Shown here piece after piece: positions 1 to 8,862 of a stretch of DNA of 40,341 bases. The notes under the pieces were generated by a model. It searched no databases, was not told the DNA's origin, and saw only the letters and a program-made list of their open reading frames with translations. Position 1 is the stretch's first letter. Every line of letters starts with the position of its first letter. The position numbers were made by a program, and so were the translations under genes. Source of the DNA: Methylomarinum sp050304855 (lineage in GTDB: Bacteria; Pseudomonadota; Gammaproteobacteria; Methylococcales; Methylomonadaceae); the NCBI GenBank assembly GCA_050304855.1, contig JBNLEI010000311.1, forward strand, positions 1 to 40,341. The letters are read 5' to 3'.

Positions 1-545
1 ATCAACAGTTTCTCTGGGATATCTTCCAAAGCCAATGCACCGGTCGAGTTGATCAGACGAGGATCGTCGTTGGGGAACGTCGGTATCTGGGTCGGATGAG
101 AACCAGCTGCAATGATCGCGTGATCAAATTGAACCGTCTGAATGCCGTTTTCGCCCTGAACAGCCAGTGTGTTGGCCGAGGTAAATTTGCCTACACCCTG
201 CAATTGGGTGATTTTGCGTTGCTTGACTAGTTGCGCTAACCCCTTGTTCAGGGAATTGGTTACACTTTCCTTCCAGCTCCGTATTTTGTCCAACTCCAAT
301 TGAGGCTTACCGAAGTTTACGCCATGCGCGGACAATTCTTCGGCTTCATGGATGATTTGAGCGACATGCAACAACGCTTTTGACGGAATACAACCAACGT
401 TCAAACAGACGCCTCCCAACACCGGGTGTTTTTCGACCAGAACCACTTTCTTGCCCAGGTCGGCTGCCCGGAATGCAGCGGTGTAGCCACCGGGTCCGCC
501 GCCAAGAACCAGAACTTCGGCATTGATGATTGATTCAGTTGACAT
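1..545 (-). CDS. lpdA: Dihydrolipoyl dehydrogenase (E3 of pyruvate dehydrogenase), N-terminal part
   Basis: Flavoprotein that reoxidises the dihydrolipoyl groups of the E2 core and passes electrons through FAD to NAD+. The visible 181 residues start at the ATG complementary to 543-545. They carry the FAD-binding GGGPGG turn (residues 15-20) and the redox-active disulfide motif GGVCLNVGCIPSK with Cys47 and Cys52. The family is usually about 470 residues or more, so the rest, including the His-Glu pair, lies beyond the window edge. The Cys spacing and the FAD turn so near the start indicate an E3 without an extra N-terminal lipoyl domain. It follows aceF by 18 bases in the same direction, so it is the third gene of the aceE-aceF-lpdA operon. 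Confidence 0.95.
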   Translation of the reverse strand, partial: MSTESIINAEVLVLGGGPGGYTAAFRAADLGKKVVLVEKHPVLGGVCLNVGCIPSKALLHVAQIIHEAEELSAHGVNFGKPQLELDKIRSWKESVTNSLNKGLAQLVKQRKITQLQGVGKFTSANTLAVQGENGIQTVQFDHAIIAAGSHPTQIPTFPNDDPRLINSTGALALEDIPEKLL

Positions 546-563
546 AGTCTTGCTCCCTTTACC

Positions 564-1853
564 TTAAAGTAACAGACGGCGGATATCGCCCAGATAGGAT
601 TTTACGGCTTCCATAAAACGGGCACCTTCGGCACCGTCAATAACACGATGGTCGTAAGTCAGATCCAGAGGCAGCATCAGGCGTGGTTCGAATGTTTCAC
701 CGTTCCAAACCGGTTTCATTGTTGCTCGGGTGACGCCTAGGATAGCCACTTCAGGTGCGTTAACGATCGGGGTGAAGGCCATGCCTCCAATACCGCCTAG
801 GCTCGAAATGGTCATACTACCGCCTTGCATGTCGGCGGGCATCAGTTTGCCTTGTCTGGCCAGTTCACTTTTTTTGACGAGTTCCTGCGATAATTCGTTG
901 ATGCTTTTTTTATCGGCATCGCGCAGTACCGGGACAACCAGGCCATTCGGCGTGTCGACGGCGATTCCGATATGGCAGTATTTTTTCAGATACAGTTTAT
1001 CTCCCTCGGGAGATAAAGAGCTGTTAAAAGAAGGGTACTGCTTCATGGCCGAAACCAAAGCTTTGATGATAAACACCAGAGCGGTTAATTTGACTTCGTT
1101 GTTTTTGTCGCCATTGGTGGTTTTGCGGAATGCTTCTAATTCGGTGATGTCGGCTTCGTCATGATAGGTGACCATTGGCAGATTGAGCCACACTCGGCTC
1201 ATGTTTTGACCGGTCAGGCGTTTAATTTTGCTCAGCGGCAATTCTTCCACTTCGCCGAACTGAGTGAAATCCACGGCTGGAATCGACGGAATGCCGGCTC
1301 CGCCTTTAGTGGCGCCGGATTGCATGATTTGCTTGACGAAATTTTTGACGTCTTCTTTCAGAATCCTTCCTTTTCGGCCGCTTCCTTGAGGAATTCGGCC
1401 GATGTCTACACCCAACTCCCGGGCAAACAGTCTGACGCTTGGTGTCGCATGTGCCTTGCTTCCGCTGACAGTCTCGACGGGTGCTGGGGAAATCGGTGTT
1501 GGTTTAGCGACTTCTGGTTCGCTTTTGGCCGGTGCATTTGACTGGGCCGCAGCCGGGGAAGATTCGACGGATTCAATCGGTGCTTCGGAAACAGCAGGTT
1601 TTTCAGTACCCTCAGCGGCAGCCAATGTCGCGATCAGAGTGCCTTCATTGACCTTGTCGCCGACCTTGATATGGACTTGCTCGACTTTTCCGGCGGCGCT
1701 AGAGGGCAGGTCCATTGTGGCTTTGTCGGTTTCCAGTACTGCGATTGTCTGCTCGACTTCAATTACATCACCGGGCTGAATCAGCACTTCGATAACGTCG
1801 ATATCGGCGACATTTCCCAGGTCCGGGACTTTTATTTCAATTAAAGATGCCAT
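564..1853 (-). CDS. aceF: Dihydrolipoyllysine acetyltransferase (E2 of pyruvate dehydrogenase)
   Basis: Transfers the acetyl group from E1 to coenzyme A and forms the core of the cytosolic pyruvate dehydrogenase complex. Domains in order: one lipoyl domain (about 4-78) with the modified lysine in ETDKATMD (Lys44); a flexible Ala/Pro/Ser/Glu-rich linker (about 80-130); a peripheral subunit-binding domain (about 135-172, ATPSVRLFARELGVDIGRI); and the catalytic domain (about 200-429) ending with the active-site motif DHRVIDGAEGARF (His402, Asp406). At 429 residues it is shorter than the E. coli enzyme, which has three lipoyl domains. Single-lipoyl E2 proteins are common in other Proteobacteria. 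It lies 14 bases after aceE and 18 before lpdA. Confidence 0.97.
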   Translation of the reverse strand: MASLIEIKVPDLGNVADIDVIEVLIQPGDVIEVEQTIAVLETDKATMDLPSSAAGKVEQVHIKVGDKVNEGTLIATLAAAEGTEKPAVSEAPIESVESSPAAAQSNAPAKSEPEVAKPTPISPAPVETVSGSKAHATPSVRLFARELGVDIGRIPQGSGRKGRILKEDVKNFVKQIMQSGATKGGAGIPSIPAVDFTQFGEVEELPLSKIKRLTGQNMSRVWLNLPMVTYHDEADITELEAFRKTTNGDKNNEVKLTALVFIIKALVSAMKQYPSFNSSLSPEGDKLYLKKYCHIGIAVDTPNGLVVPVLRDADKKSINELSQELVKKSELARQGKLMPADMQGGSMTISSLGGIGGMAFTPIVNAPEVAILGVTRATMKPVWNGETFEPRLMLPLDLTYDHRVIDGAEGARFMEAVKSYLGDIRRLLL

Positions 1854-1867
1854 TAATATTCCTTCCG

Positions 1868-4549
1868 TTATCTTAACCAGGGTGCGATGGCCTCGGGGTT
1901 GATATTGTATTTCGCAATCGCAACATCGACTTTTGAAGCCTCGAATTCACCTCTTGTCACCAAGCTGTGCAGGGCGGCGACGGTGATATGATATCGATCA
2001 ACCTCGAAGAATTTACGCAAGTTTTCGCGGGTGTCGGAACGGCCGAAACCGTCTGTGCCTAGCACGGTAAAGGATTCGTTGATGTAAGGGCGGATTTGTT
2101 CCGCAAAGGCGCGCATATAGTCAGATGCGGCAATAACCGGGCCCTTGGCTTTTTCCAGGCAAGCGCTGACATGAGACTTGCGCGGTTTTTCACTCGGATG
2201 AAGACGATTCCAGCGATCGCAGCTCTGGCCGTCGCGCGCCAATTCGGTGAAGCTCGGGCAGCTCCATAAATCGGCTTCCACATTCCAGTCGTCGCGCAGT
2301 AGCTTGGCGGCTTCGAGGACTTCGCAGAAAAGGGTGCCTGATCCGAGTAATTGGACCCTAGGTTTGTTGCGGCTGGCGGCACCTTTCTCGAACAAATACA
2401 TGCCTTTTAGGATATCGCCAGCAGCACCTTCCGGGATGGACGGATGTTCGTAGTTTTCGTTCATCAGAGTGATGTAGTAGAAAATATCCTCCTGATTGAC
2501 GTACATACGTTGCAAACCGTCATGAATGATGACGGCAAGTTCATAAGCGAATGTCGGATCGTAACTAAAACAGTTTGGAACGGTAGCTGCTATCAAATGA
2601 CTATGGCCGTCTTCGTGTTGTAATCCTTCTCCGTTCAACGTTGTCCGCCCCGCCGTTCCGCCCAGCAGGAAGCCTCGGGTGCGTTGGTCCGCCGCCGCCC
2701 AGATCAGGTCGCCGACACGTTGGAAACCGAACATGGAATAATAGATGAAGAACGGAATCATCGGTACGCCGTGGGTCGAATAAGCCGTGCCGGCCGCTAT
2801 CCAGTCACACAGGCCTCCCGCTTCGTTGATACCTTCTTGCAGCACTTGACCGCTCTTATCTTCTTTGTAAAACAGCAGTTGTTCGGCATCCTGTGGAGTA
2901 TACAATTGACCAACCTGAGACCAGATGCCTAACTGCCGGAACATCCCTTCCATGCCGAAGGTACGCGATTCGTCCGGTACGATCGGGACAATGCGGTTAC
3001 CGATCTGTTTGTCTTTAACCAATTGGTTCAAGATACGAACAAAAGCCATCGTGGTGGAAATTTCGTGGCCTTCACCGGGGCCGTTTAGCATGGCTTTAAA
3101 GGTATCCAGAGGCGGAATCTCAAGCGGATAGGATTTCGTTCGCCGCGCCGGCAGGAAGCCGCCCAATTCAACGCGGCGTTCGCGCATGTATTTCAATTCT
3201 TCCGAGTCTTCCGCAAAACGGATATAAGGAAGGTTGTTTAAGGCTTCGTCATTGACCGGCAATTGGTAACGATCGCGGATGTTCTTGATCGATTCCATGC
3301 TCATTTTTTTCTGTTGGTGGCTGGTGTTTTGAGCCTGTCCCGATTCACCCATGCCGTAACCCTTAATGGTTTTGGCCAAAATAACGGTTGGCTGGCCCTC
3401 ATGGCTGACAGCGGCCTGGTAAGCCGCAAAAACTTTTAACGGGTCATGGCCGCCTCGATTGAGCTCCCAGATGTCTTGATCGGTGTAATCGGCTACCAGC
3501 GCTTGCAGTTCGGGGGTGTTGAAAAATTTTTCCCGGACATAGGCGCCGTTTTTGGATTTGAAGGTTTGATAATCGCCGTCCACGCATTCCATCATGCGTT
3601 TGGCGATCAGGCCGTCTTTATCACGGGACAGCAAAGCGTCCCAGCGTCGTCCCCAGACCACTTTAATCACGTTCCAATTAGCGCCGCGGAAGTTGCTTTC
3701 CAGTTCTTGAATGATTTTACCGTTACCGCGAACAGGGCCGTCGAGGCGCTGCAAGTTGCAATTGACGACGAAAATTAAATTATCCAGTTTTTCCCGGCCG
3801 GCCATGCCGATCGCACCTAGTGTTTCCGGTTCGTCGCACTCACCGTCACCTAGGAAGGCCCAGACTTTACGACCATCGGTATTAGCCAGTCCTCGGCCTT
3901 GCATGTAACGCATGAAGCGGGCCTGATAAATCGCCATAATCGGACCCAGTCCCATCGAAACTGTCGGAAATTGCCAGAAATCGGGCATCAACCAAGGATG
4001 CGGATAGGAAGACAAGCCATTGCCGTTGACTTCTTGGCGGAAGTTGTCCATTTGTTCTTCCGACAAACGACCGAGTAAAAAGGCTTGTGCATAAGTACCG
4101 GGGGCCGAATGGCCCTGGCTGAAAATTAAATCTCCACCGTGATTTTCCGAAGGTGCTCGCCAGAAATGATTCTGGCCGACATCGTATAAAGTAACCGCCG
4201 ATGCGAAACTGGCGATGTGGCCGCCGACATTGGTATGTTTGTTGGCTCTTAACACCATCATCATCGCGTTCCAACGCACGTAAGAACGAATCGTGCGTTC
4301 TATGAGGGTATTGCCTGGGTATTTGGGTTGTTGTGCGATTGGAATGGTGTTGACATAGGGCGTGCTGGCACTAAAGGGGATGTCGGTGCCGGCTTTGCGG
4401 GCAGCTGTTACCAATGTTTCGATCAGAAAAATGGCGCGTTCACTACCTTCGTGTTCGATGACTGACTCCAGGGCTTCCACCCATTCAAGGGTTTCTTCCG
4501 GGTCAATATCAATTTTACCGATGATGTCGGAGTTTAAACTTTTATTCAT
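1868..4549 (-). CDS. aceE: Pyruvate dehydrogenase E1 component, homodimeric type
   Basis: Thiamin diphosphate-dependent decarboxylation of pyruvate and reductive acetylation of the E2 lipoyl group. The 893-residue protein is full length for the homodimeric AceE family (about 885-895). The ThDP/Mg motif is intact: GDGECDEPETLGAIG followed about 25 residues later by VNCNLQRLDGPV. The C-terminal half contains the family-typical GLQHEDGHSHL stretch. A GTG lies directly before the ATG at 4547-4549. I prefer the ATG because AGG sits 8 bases upstream of it. First gene of aceE-aceF-lpdA. No pdhR-like regulator is next to it; the 288 bases upstream lead to an unrelated divergent gene. Confidence 0.97.
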   Translation of the reverse strand: MNKSLNSDIIGKIDIDPEETLEWVEALESVIEHEGSERAIFLIETLVTAARKAGTDIPFSASTPYVNTIPIAQQPKYPGNTLIERTIRSYVRWNAMMMVLRANKHTNVGGHIASFASAVTLYDVGQNHFWRAPSENHGGDLIFSQGHSAPGTYAQAFLLGRLSEEQMDNFRQEVNGNGLSSYPHPWLMPDFWQFPTVSMGLGPIMAIYQARFMRYMQGRGLANTDGRKVWAFLGDGECDEPETLGAIGMAGREKLDNLIFVVNCNLQRLDGPVRGNGKIIQELESNFRGANWNVIKVVWGRRWDALLSRDKDGLIAKRMMECVDGDYQTFKSKNGAYVREKFFNTPELQALVADYTDQDIWELNRGGHDPLKVFAAYQAAVSHEGQPTVILAKTIKGYGMGESGQAQNTSHQQKKMSMESIKNIRDRYQLPVNDEALNNLPYIRFAEDSEELKYMRERRVELGGFLPARRTKSYPLEIPPLDTFKAMLNGPGEGHEISTTMAFVRILNQLVKDKQIGNRIVPIVPDESRTFGMEGMFRQLGIWSQVGQLYTPQDAEQLLFYKEDKSGQVLQEGINEAGGLCDWIAAGTAYSTHGVPMIPFFIYYSMFGFQRVGDLIWAAADQRTRGFLLGGTAGRTTLNGEGLQHEDGHSHLIAATVPNCFSYDPTFAYELAVIIHDGLQRMYVNQEDIFYYITLMNENYEHPSIPEGAAGDILKGMYLFEKGAASRNKPRVQLLGSGTLFCEVLEAAKLLRDDWNVEADLWSCPSFTELARDGQSCDRWNRLHPSEKPRKSHVSACLEKAKGPVIAASDYMRAFAEQIRPYINESFTVLGTDGFGRSDTRENLRKFFEVDRYHITVAALHSLVTRGEFEASKVDVAIAKYNINPEAIAPWLR

Positions 4550-4840
4550 CACAAATGCCTAGTGAAAATCAGTGGATAGTTTGATTTAATCGTGCAATTG
4601 TAACTGTTCAGCGGTTTTTTTGGAAATGCGCGACCGTTAACCAGTCTGTTTCAATAAACATGAAGATAAGAGGATACCTGGTTGCAGTTGTCTAGTCGAC
4701 TGAATCAAAACAGTTTATAGGTATTTCGAAAGATACGGACGAGTTGATTTTTTTGCTGACGGTATTGTTTTGGTCGATTTAATTGATCCAGTTATCGGTT
4801 GTTCCAGAATGTTTTGCGCTACTTTATTGGAGAATATATT

Positions 4841-5335
4841 TTGAAAGTTACTCGTTTCCGCTGTTACTTTCGCTACGCTTTGTTGTTATCGTCGTTAGCT
4901 CCTTATTACCCTACTGCAGCGGCAGAAAGCCAGGAATTTCTTTTTCGAACGGAAGGTGAAAGTTATCGGTATTCGGTCAGTCAAACCGGTGAGAATTATA
5001 CCTTTAAATTCGATCGTGCCCCGAGCGAACAGACCGTCAAATTGTTAGCCGGCAATCAGGTGCTGCGTGATGTTTACCATGACGATACGATAGAACCGCG
5101 TTACAGCCAACATTACATCCGGGAACGTGCTCGATGTTATGTGTTTGACAGCCGTTTTTATACCTACACTTTGTGTTTTCTACCCAACGATTTTAATCGT
5201 GCTGTCAGAGACCGATTTTGGGGCTTCATAACCCGGGTGCCGAACTGGAAATGGTTGTTGTCAAGGATTTTTTTACCAGCAATTTTAGCCTTTGCCGCCT
5301 TTTTTTATCTTCGGCGAAAAAGCAACCTCGGTTAA
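4841..5335 (+). CDS. Hypothetical exported protein with C-terminal membrane anchor
   Basis: I do not recognise a family. The likely start is the TTG at 4841, with GGAG at 4829-4832 eight bases before it. It gives 164 residues beginning KVTRFRCYFRYALLLSSLAPYY and ending the signal region at an AAA-like cleavage site. A second in-frame TTG at 4799 would add 14 residues and hide the signal peptide start. The middle (about 30-130) is hydrophilic and aromatic-rich, with tyrosines and two cysteines, probably beta-rich. The last 30 residues hold one membrane helix (IFLPAILAFAAFFYL) followed by a basic tail, so the body should face the periplasm with the C-terminus inside. It sits 59 bases before rpiA and may share its transcript. 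No function can be assigned. Confidence 0.7.
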   Translation: MKVTRFRCYFRYALLLSSLAPYYPTAAAESQEFLFRTEGESYRYSVSQTGENYTFKFDRAPSEQTVKLLAGNQVLRDVYHDDTIEPRYSQHYIRERARCYVFDSRFYTYTLCFLPNDFNRAVRDRFWGFITRVPNWKWLLSRIFLPAILAFAAFFYLRRKSNLG

Positions 5336-5394
5336 GATAGACTTAGCCGTATTATTAAGTTTAAGACAATTACGTTTTTGAATGGGAGCCTGAT

Positions 5395-6072
5395 ATGAAT
5401 GCAAAACAACGGGTTGCCGAATATGCCGCAACGTTTGTCAACGACGGCATGTTGGTTGGGCTGGGGACAGGGTCGACTGCCGATTACTTTATCGAAGAGT
5501 TGGCGCGATTATTCCGAGAAGGTTTGAAATTCAGTACCGTATCCAGTTCTGTTGTCAGTCAGATTAAAGCACAGGCAGCGGGGTTGCCGCTGCAGTCATT
5601 GGAGCAAGTAACGGAAGTCGATTTATATGTCGATGGCGCCGATGAAGTCGATCCTGATTTGACCTTGCTGAAAGGACAGGGCGCCGATTTGGTGAAGGAA
5701 AAATTGCTGGCGACAGCTTGCGGACAATTTTTAGTTCTGGTGGACGAAAGCAAGCTGGTCGACCGCATAGGACAAAACTTCCCAATCCCGATCGAAGTTG
5801 CGCCGTTCGCTTGGCAAATGGTCAAAACACAATTAGAAAAAAGCGGGGCTAAGGGCGAGTTGCGCCGTATTCCCGGCAAAGATAATCCATTATTGAGTTC
5901 ACACGGTAGTTTAATTCTCGATATGGCCTTTCCTCAGGAGATCGAGGTCGGTGTTCTGGATGATCTATTAAACGCGATGCCCGGCGTGGTGGAACACGGT
6001 ATATTCAGGCGGTTGGCATCCGCCGTTTTCATTGGCAGCGACGACGGGGTGGAAGAACGTAAGCACAAGTAG
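5395..6072 (+). CDS. rpiA: Ribose-5-phosphate isomerase A
   Basis: Interconverts ribose 5-phosphate and ribulose 5-phosphate in the non-oxidative pentose phosphate pathway. The 225 residues match the usual RpiA length. Motifs seen: the phosphate-binding GLGTGSTADYFIEEL near residue 22, DGADEVDPDL with the catalytic aspartates, LKGQGADLVKEKLLA with the conserved Lys and Glu, and DESKLVDRIG. The glycine-rich loop reads KGQG instead of the common KGGG. The ATG at 5395 has a GGGAG ribosome-binding site about 9 bases upstream. Nearby fructose-6-phosphate aldolase and pyrophosphatase genes fit a sugar-phosphate neighbourhood. Confidence 0.96.
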   Translation: MNAKQRVAEYAATFVNDGMLVGLGTGSTADYFIEELARLFREGLKFSTVSSSVVSQIKAQAAGLPLQSLEQVTEVDLYVDGADEVDPDLTLLKGQGADLVKEKLLATACGQFLVLVDESKLVDRIGQNFPIPIEVAPFAWQMVKTQLEKSGAKGELRRIPGKDNPLLSSHGSLILDMAFPQEIEVGVLDDLLNAMPGVVEHGIFRRLASAVFIGSDDGVEERKHK

Positions 6073-6233
6073 AGAAAATTTGAGGGAAGGTCAAAAATTG
6101 AAAAGCCGGATTGAATTTTTCTCGTTGCGACTTTGTCAATAAAATTCGATGAAAGTGAGGCACGAAATTCCGCTTTGTCATCGTAATGCCAAAAAATTCA
6201 TATATACTGAAACGTATTAGTTGTCTTTATTAG

Positions 6234-6902
6234 ATGTCTATGGAGAAAATAAACAGGATGAATATAGCGTATAAAGCTCACCCGTGGCATGGTATCGATC
6301 CCGGCCATGAAGCGCCGGGTACCGTCACTGCATTTATAGAAATAGTACCTACCGATACCGTTAAATATGAAATCGATAAACAGAGCGGTTATCTAAAAGT
6401 CGACCGGCCGCAAAAATTTTCTAACACCATTCCGACCTTGTACGGTTTTATCCCTCAGACTTATTGCGGTGAAAAAATTGCAGAATTTGCAACATTGAAA
6501 TCCGAGCGACAAGTCGGCCACGGGGATAAGGATCCTCTGGATATTTGTGTTCTGAGCGAGCGTAGTGTCATGCACGGCAATATTCTTCTGGAAGCGATTC
6601 CGATCGGCGGTTTTCGATTAATCGACCGAGGCGAGGCTGATGACAAGATTATTGCCGTGATGAAAGGCGACGAATTTCACGAGCAATGGAATGACATTTC
6701 GGATTGTCCCGAATCCTATATCAATCGGTTGAAACATTATTTTCTGACGTACAAAAATCTGCCCGGCGAAAAAAGCACTTGTGAAATTGCGAGCGTCTAT
6801 GGCCGCTACGAAGCGCATGAGGTCGTTCTCAGAGCGATGGAGGATTATCGCGAACTGGTGAAGCGTTGCCACTGGGAAATGCCGGAGGCGTCAGTCAGCT
6901 AG
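6234..6902 (+). CDS. ppa: Inorganic pyrophosphatase, family I
   Basis: Soluble Mg-dependent enzyme that hydrolyses pyrophosphate to phosphate. The core of a family I pyrophosphatase is present: VKYEIDKQSGYLKVDR (substrate-contacting Glu and Lys), YGFIPQTYCG, the metal-binding signature GDKDPLDICV (Asp98, Asp100, Asp103) and a later DDKIIAV with the fourth metal aspartate. At 222 residues it is longer than the E. coli enzyme (about 176) because of extra residues at both ends. The start is uncertain. ATG 6234 has no good ribosome-binding site, and ATG 6258 (MNIAYKAHPW) lies 12 bases after GGAG at 6242-6245. A TATACT hexamer at 6203-6208 may be a -10 box. Its 3' end overlaps the convergent phoU by 8 bases. 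Confidence 0.92.
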   Translation: MSMEKINRMNIAYKAHPWHGIDPGHEAPGTVTAFIEIVPTDTVKYEIDKQSGYLKVDRPQKFSNTIPTLYGFIPQTYCGEKIAEFATLKSERQVGHGDKDPLDICVLSERSVMHGNILLEAIPIGGFRLIDRGEADDKIIAVMKGDEFHEQWNDISDCPESYINRLKHYFLTYKNLPGEKSTCEIASVYGRYEAHEVVLRAMEDYRELVKRCHWEMPEASVS

Positions 6903-7578
6903 ACTTTTGGTGTCTGATATCCTTCCCTTCGATCATAAACACCCTGTGTTCGGCGATGCTGAGACAGTGTTCGCTGCAACGTTCCAGGCAATTGATGATT
7001 TGCAGGATGTCCAGCGTAGTACCGATTAACCGGGCATCCTCCAATACGATATTGAATTGTCGGGTCAGGCAATTCTGCAATTCCCGGTTGCAGATTTCTT
7101 CGCTATTGATTAATTCGTAAGCTTCCTCAATGGTTCCGGTGTCGAAGCAATGTGCGGTTTTTAGCAGCATGGCTTTGTTCATTTCGGTAAGAACGGCGAT
7201 TTCACGGAGTAATTTTCCGTGCGGTCTGCTATTGTCCGCCGAATACAAATCGATCGTAAGTCGGGCTATTTTGACCAGTTCGTCGCCGATTCTTTCCAGG
7301 TCGGTAACGATTTTGGAGATGGCGACCACAGTGCGCAAATCATTCGCGACCGGATGATGCAAGGCCAATGTCGTCAGCACTTTCGAATCGATTTTCAGTT
7401 CGTATTGATCGACCCCGGTATCCTGCCGGATAACCTTTACCGCCAGGTCGGTATCACAGTTATTGAGGGCCTGAGTAATCGTTTCGAATTGGGCAATAGT
7501 CAGATTGGCCATTTCCAGCACTTGTTTATGCAGTAGGCTTAATTCGCTATCAAAAGAATGAAGAGTGTGTGAGTCCAT
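6895..7578 (-). CDS. phoU: PhoU-family phosphate regulator
   Basis: PhoU proteins restrain phosphate uptake through the Pst transporter and signal phosphate sufficiency to the PhoR kinase. The 227-residue, all-helical protein has the two PhoU repeats. The first carries the metal-binding type motif DLERIGDELVKIA. In the second the equivalent motif has drifted to CLERCSEHCLSIAEH, with cysteines where Ile/Asp/Ala are usual. No pst or phoBR genes are in the window, so its partner is elsewhere. It converges on the pyrophosphatase gene with an 8-base overlap, placing two phosphate-related genes tail to tail. The ATG at 7578 lacks an obvious Shine-Dalgarno sequence. Confidence 0.9.
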   Translation of the reverse strand: MDSHTLHSFDSELSLLHKQVLEMANLTIAQFETITQALNNCDTDLAVKVIRQDTGVDQYELKIDSKVLTTLALHHPVANDLRTVVAISKIVTDLERIGDELVKIARLTIDLYSADNSRPHGKLLREIAVLTEMNKAMLLKTAHCFDTGTIEEAYELINSEEICNRELQNCLTRQFNIVLEDARLIGTTLDILQIINCLERCSEHCLSIAEHRVFMIEGKDIRHQKSS

Positions 7579-7646
7579 GTTGACTTTGGCTGGCAGTCAC
7601 CGAAATCAGGAAAATGTTGGGCAGTGCGTCGATTAGGTCTGACGGG

Positions 7647-7922
7647 TTAGGCTTTGGCGCGTATTTCCTGAATAAGTGTTTTCAGTAATTTTACGCCTTT
7701 CCGGCGCTGTCTGTTGGTGATTTCGGCGTCGATCTGCAATGATTGATGTTCGCCGTGATGATTAGCGGACCGATTTGTTAGCATCTCTTGCCGGATGGTT
7801 CGTTCGCGTTGTCTTAATTGTTTCAATAGAACTAGCAGTTGTTGCTTGCGTTCGATGGATTGTCGATGTTTTCGGTTCAGAAAGCGGCCAATGCCTTGAA
7901 AACTTCTGATTAAGCTGCGCAT
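7647..7922 (-). CDS. Small basic helical protein, unknown function
   Basis: I do not recognise it. The likely start is the ATG at 7920-7922, giving 91 residues; a TTG 24 bases further out is less attractive. The protein is rich in Arg, Lys and Gln with heptad-like leucines (RKQQLLVLLKQLRQRERTIRQEML is a continuous amphipathic stretch), so it is probably a helical hairpin or short coiled coil, possibly nucleic-acid or protein binding. It shows no signal peptide, membrane segment or metal motif. It lies 68 bases upstream of phoU in the same direction and could be cotranscribed with it. The coding call rests on length, codon character and position only. Confidence 0.5.
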   Translation of the reverse strand: MRSLIRSFQGIGRFLNRKHRQSIERKQQLLVLLKQLRQRERTIRQEMLTNRSANHHGEHQSLQIDAEITNRQRRKGVKLLKTLIQEIRAKA

Positions 7923-8007
7923 GGCATTCTCTGCAAGTCTTTTCAATGCTTTCTTATAACTTTTTTATGTTACCGGAATATGACGATTTCGTTACAAAGT
8001 CGGTTGA

Positions 8008-8037
8008 TTGCTTGTTTCTAGATCTGTCCGCTACAAT
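8008..8037 (+). promoter_or_regulatory. Candidate sigma70 promoter for the aldolase gene
   Basis: TTGCTT at 8008-8013 and TACAAT at 8032-8037 are separated by 18 bases, about 30 bases upstream of the aldolase ATG at 8067. The -10 matches consensus at five of six positions; the -35 is weak. Transcription would start near 8044, leaving a short leader without a clear Shine-Dalgarno sequence. Confidence 0.35.
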
Positions 8038-8066
8038 AATCGCTCGATTATTCAAAACGAAACCAT

Positions 8067-8741
8067 ATGTTCGAACTCTATCTTGACAGTGCCGATTTAG
8101 GGCGGATAACCCGTCTCAACAATAGTTTGCCATTGCGGGGCGTTACCACCAATCCTTCCATTTTGGCAACGGCCGGTATTGGCGTGAATCTTTTGCTAGC
8201 AGAGCTCAGTAAAACATTGGGGACGACGGCGCGTTTTCATGTTCAGGTTGTCAGCGAGACGGTTGATGCGATGGTAGCCGAAGCCGTTAAGCTGCATGCG
8301 CTGCCGTATGATGTGGTGGTGAAGGTGCCTGCGACGGAAACGGGATTGGCCGCAATCAAACGTATCAAGGCGGAAAATATTCCGGTGCTGGCGACAGCGG
8401 TGTATAGTGTCCAACAAGGTTTTTTGGCGGCTTTGACCGGTGCGGACTACCTGGCGCCTTATGTTAACCGGATCGATATGTTGGGCGTGGACGGTGTAGC
8501 CGTGGTAGCTGAATTGCAAACGCTGCTGCAGCGTCACGGGTTGCCGAGTAAAATCCTGGCAGCCAGTTTCAAAAGCACGCGGCAAGCCATGTCGGTGATA
8601 GAGACTGGTATTGCTGCAATTACGTTGCCGCTCGATGTGGCGGAACAAATGCTTTGCCATCCGGCGGTACAACCGGCGGTGGAACGGTTCGGCGAGGATT
8701 GGCGAAACCGGTTTGGTGATCAACTGTCGTTTCAAAGCTAA
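8067..8741 (+). CDS. fsa: Fructose-6-phosphate aldolase (transaldolase-like)
   Basis: Class I aldolase of the small transaldolase subfamily that cleaves or forms fructose 6-phosphate from dihydroxyacetone and glyceraldehyde 3-phosphate. The 224 residues align end to end with E. coli FsaA by eye: LYLDSADL at the start, GVTTNPSIL, the Schiff-base lysine in VVVKVPATE (Lys86), APYVNRID with Tyr132, LAASFKSTRQAM, and ITLPLDVAEQML. Gln60 lies where E. coli FSA has Gln59; transaldolases have Glu there, which favours aldolase over transaldolase chemistry. Some proteins of this family are annotated as TalC transaldolases, so activity should be considered open. No classical transaldolase is in the window. 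The start follows a plausible promoter at 8008-8037. Confidence 0.9.
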   Translation: MFELYLDSADLGRITRLNNSLPLRGVTTNPSILATAGIGVNLLLAELSKTLGTTARFHVQVVSETVDAMVAEAVKLHALPYDVVVKVPATETGLAAIKRIKAENIPVLATAVYSVQQGFLAALTGADYLAPYVNRIDMLGVDGVAVVAELQTLLQRHGLPSKILAASFKSTRQAMSVIETGIAAITLPLDVAEQMLCHPAVQPAVERFGEDWRNRFGDQLSFQS

Positions 8742-8862
8742 AAACTGATTTTCTGAACGGAATCCGTCGATCCATTGGATCCATGAGGTCATAATCGTTT
8801 ATCTGCCGTTTTCAGTTGCCCGGTAGAGAAAATGAGAACGGAGAACAGACTGGAGTTTGCGG

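Noticed and set aside
8196..8792. Minus-strand open frame of 198 codons opposite the aldolase gene
   Set aside because: His/Arg/Gln-rich product typical of a reverse-frame shadow; the plus strand encodes a full FSA.
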